From NCBI RefSeq assembly GCF_029433855.1, contig NZ_JAROAU010000003.1, positions 1,934,584-1,998,583 of the forward strand: DNA of 64,000 nucleotides, written 5' to 3'. The notes below the pieces were generated by a model. That model worked only from the letters and a program-made list of their open reading frames with translations, made no database searches and was not told the origin of the DNA. A program made the translations under genes and the position numbers. This DNA is from Candidatus Kosakonia sp. 282A-S69. Its GTDB lineage: Bacteria; Pseudomonadota; Gammaproteobacteria; Enterobacterales; Enterobacteriaceae. How positions within the stretch are numbered: position 1 is the stretch's first letter; each line of letters opens with the position of its first letter. This document shows positions 63,419 to 64,000 of this stretch, one piece after another.

Positions 63419-64000
63419 ATGTGGCAAGCGATAAGTGGTCTGTTAAGCGAGCAACTGGGTGAAGGCGAAATTGAACAACGCGATGAGCTACCAGGCGGCG
63501 AAATTCACGCTGCATGGCGCATACGTTACGCAGGACGCGACTGTTTCGTTAAGTGCGATGAGCGCGCCCTGCTTCCCATCTTCACTGCCGAAGCCGATCA
63601 GCTGGCGCTGCTGGCGCGCAGCAATACGGTACGGGTTCCTGAAGTGTGGGCGGTCGGCAGCGATCGCGACTACAGCTTTCTGGTGATGGAATATCTCGAA
63701 GCCCGTCCGCTGGATATGCACAGCGCCTTTTTACTGGGTCAGCAGCTTGCGCATCTTCATCAGTGGAGCGATCAGCCGCAGTTCGGCCTCGACTTCGATA
63801 ACGATCTCTCCACCACGCCGCAGCCGAATGCCTGGCAGCGGCGCTGGTCCACCTTTTTTGCCGAGCAGCGTATTGGCTGGCAGCTTGAGCTGGCGGCGGA
63901 GAAAGGGCTCCAGTTCGGCAATATTGATGCGATTGTTGAACATGTTCAGCAGCGGTTAGCTGGTCACCAGCCGCAGGCCTCTTTATTGCATGGCGATCTC
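63419..64000 (+). CDS. yniA: Fructosamine-kinase-family protein YniA, 5' part
   Basis: The gene starts at 63419 after GGGAGAAATATC and runs off the window after 194 residues (MWQAISGLLSEQLGEGEIEQ). The Lys of the kinase fold is in CFVKCDERALLPIF, the hinge in FLVMEYLEARPL, and the last visible residues LLHGDL are the start of the catalytic HGD motif. Family members phosphorylate ketosamines made by protein glycation; for YniA the substrate is not firmly known. Confidence 0.95.
   Translation, partial: MWQAISGLLSEQLGEGEIEQRDELPGGEIHAAWRIRYAGRDCFVKCDERALLPIFTAEADQLALLARSNTVRVPEVWAVGSDRDYSFLVMEYLEARPLDMHSAFLLGQQLAHLHQWSDQPQFGLDFDNDLSTTPQPNAWQRRWSTFFAEQRIGWQLELAAEKGLQFGNIDAIVEHVQQRLAGHQPQASLLHGDL

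Overview
The window is a piece of an Enterobacteriaceae chromosome carrying an integrated lambdoid/HK97-like siphophage. The right-hand 24 kb reads ppsA, ppsR, aroH, hemP, selO, ydiV, nlpC, btuDEC, ihfA, pheTS, rplT, rpmI, infC, thrS, pfkB, ydiZ, yniA. This is the E. coli-type order, and the proteins are very close to their E. coli counterparts but not identical. Enterobacter, Kosakonia or a near relative would fit; the genus cannot be fixed from sequence reading alone. Two loci interrupt the expected order: fumD next to thrS, and an orphan flagellin gene with its own sigma-28 promoter between fumD and ydiY.

Bases 1-354 are the start of a leftward GPH-family sugar symporter (left chromosomal flank). 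A 19-bp core at 535-553 is repeated at 40185-40203 and brackets a prophage of about 39.6 kb. The core is one side of the ppsA transcription terminator, so the phage integrated into that terminator. From attL the prophage has the integrase (711-1802), an AT-rich HEPN/Toprim cargo gene (2055-3416), a 47-nt relic of a tRNA-Pro 3' end that looks like an older attachment site, and a LexA-controlled umuDC-like operon.

The leftward late block follows. In transcription order it runs from right to left: antiterminator Q, a late terminator, two tRNA-like genes, holin/endolysin/Rz/Rz1, two glycosyltransferase-like genes, HNH, small and large terminase, portal, ClpP-like protease, HK97-fold capsid, head-tail connectors, tail tube, the G/GT frameshift pair, tape measure, M, L, K, a lipoprotein, I, J, and the tail fibre. 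Two repeated non-coding elements with their own terminators lie on the other strand between the lysis and glycosyltransferase genes.

The switch region is at 36583-37813: cro-like gene leftward, CI-like S24 repressor rightward, with GTATTA half-sites at both early promoters. Leftward from cro lie a replication initiator gene containing 21-bp iterons, a DnaC-like loader, DnaB, RusA and Q. Rightward is a short operon of small unknown proteins ending in a PrtN-like gene next to attR, the probable excisionase.

In the chromosomal part several classic control elements can be read directly: a TrpR operator before aroH that overlaps the ppsR stop codon, a Fur box before hemP, the pheM leader peptide and attenuator before pheST, and the AUU start of infC.
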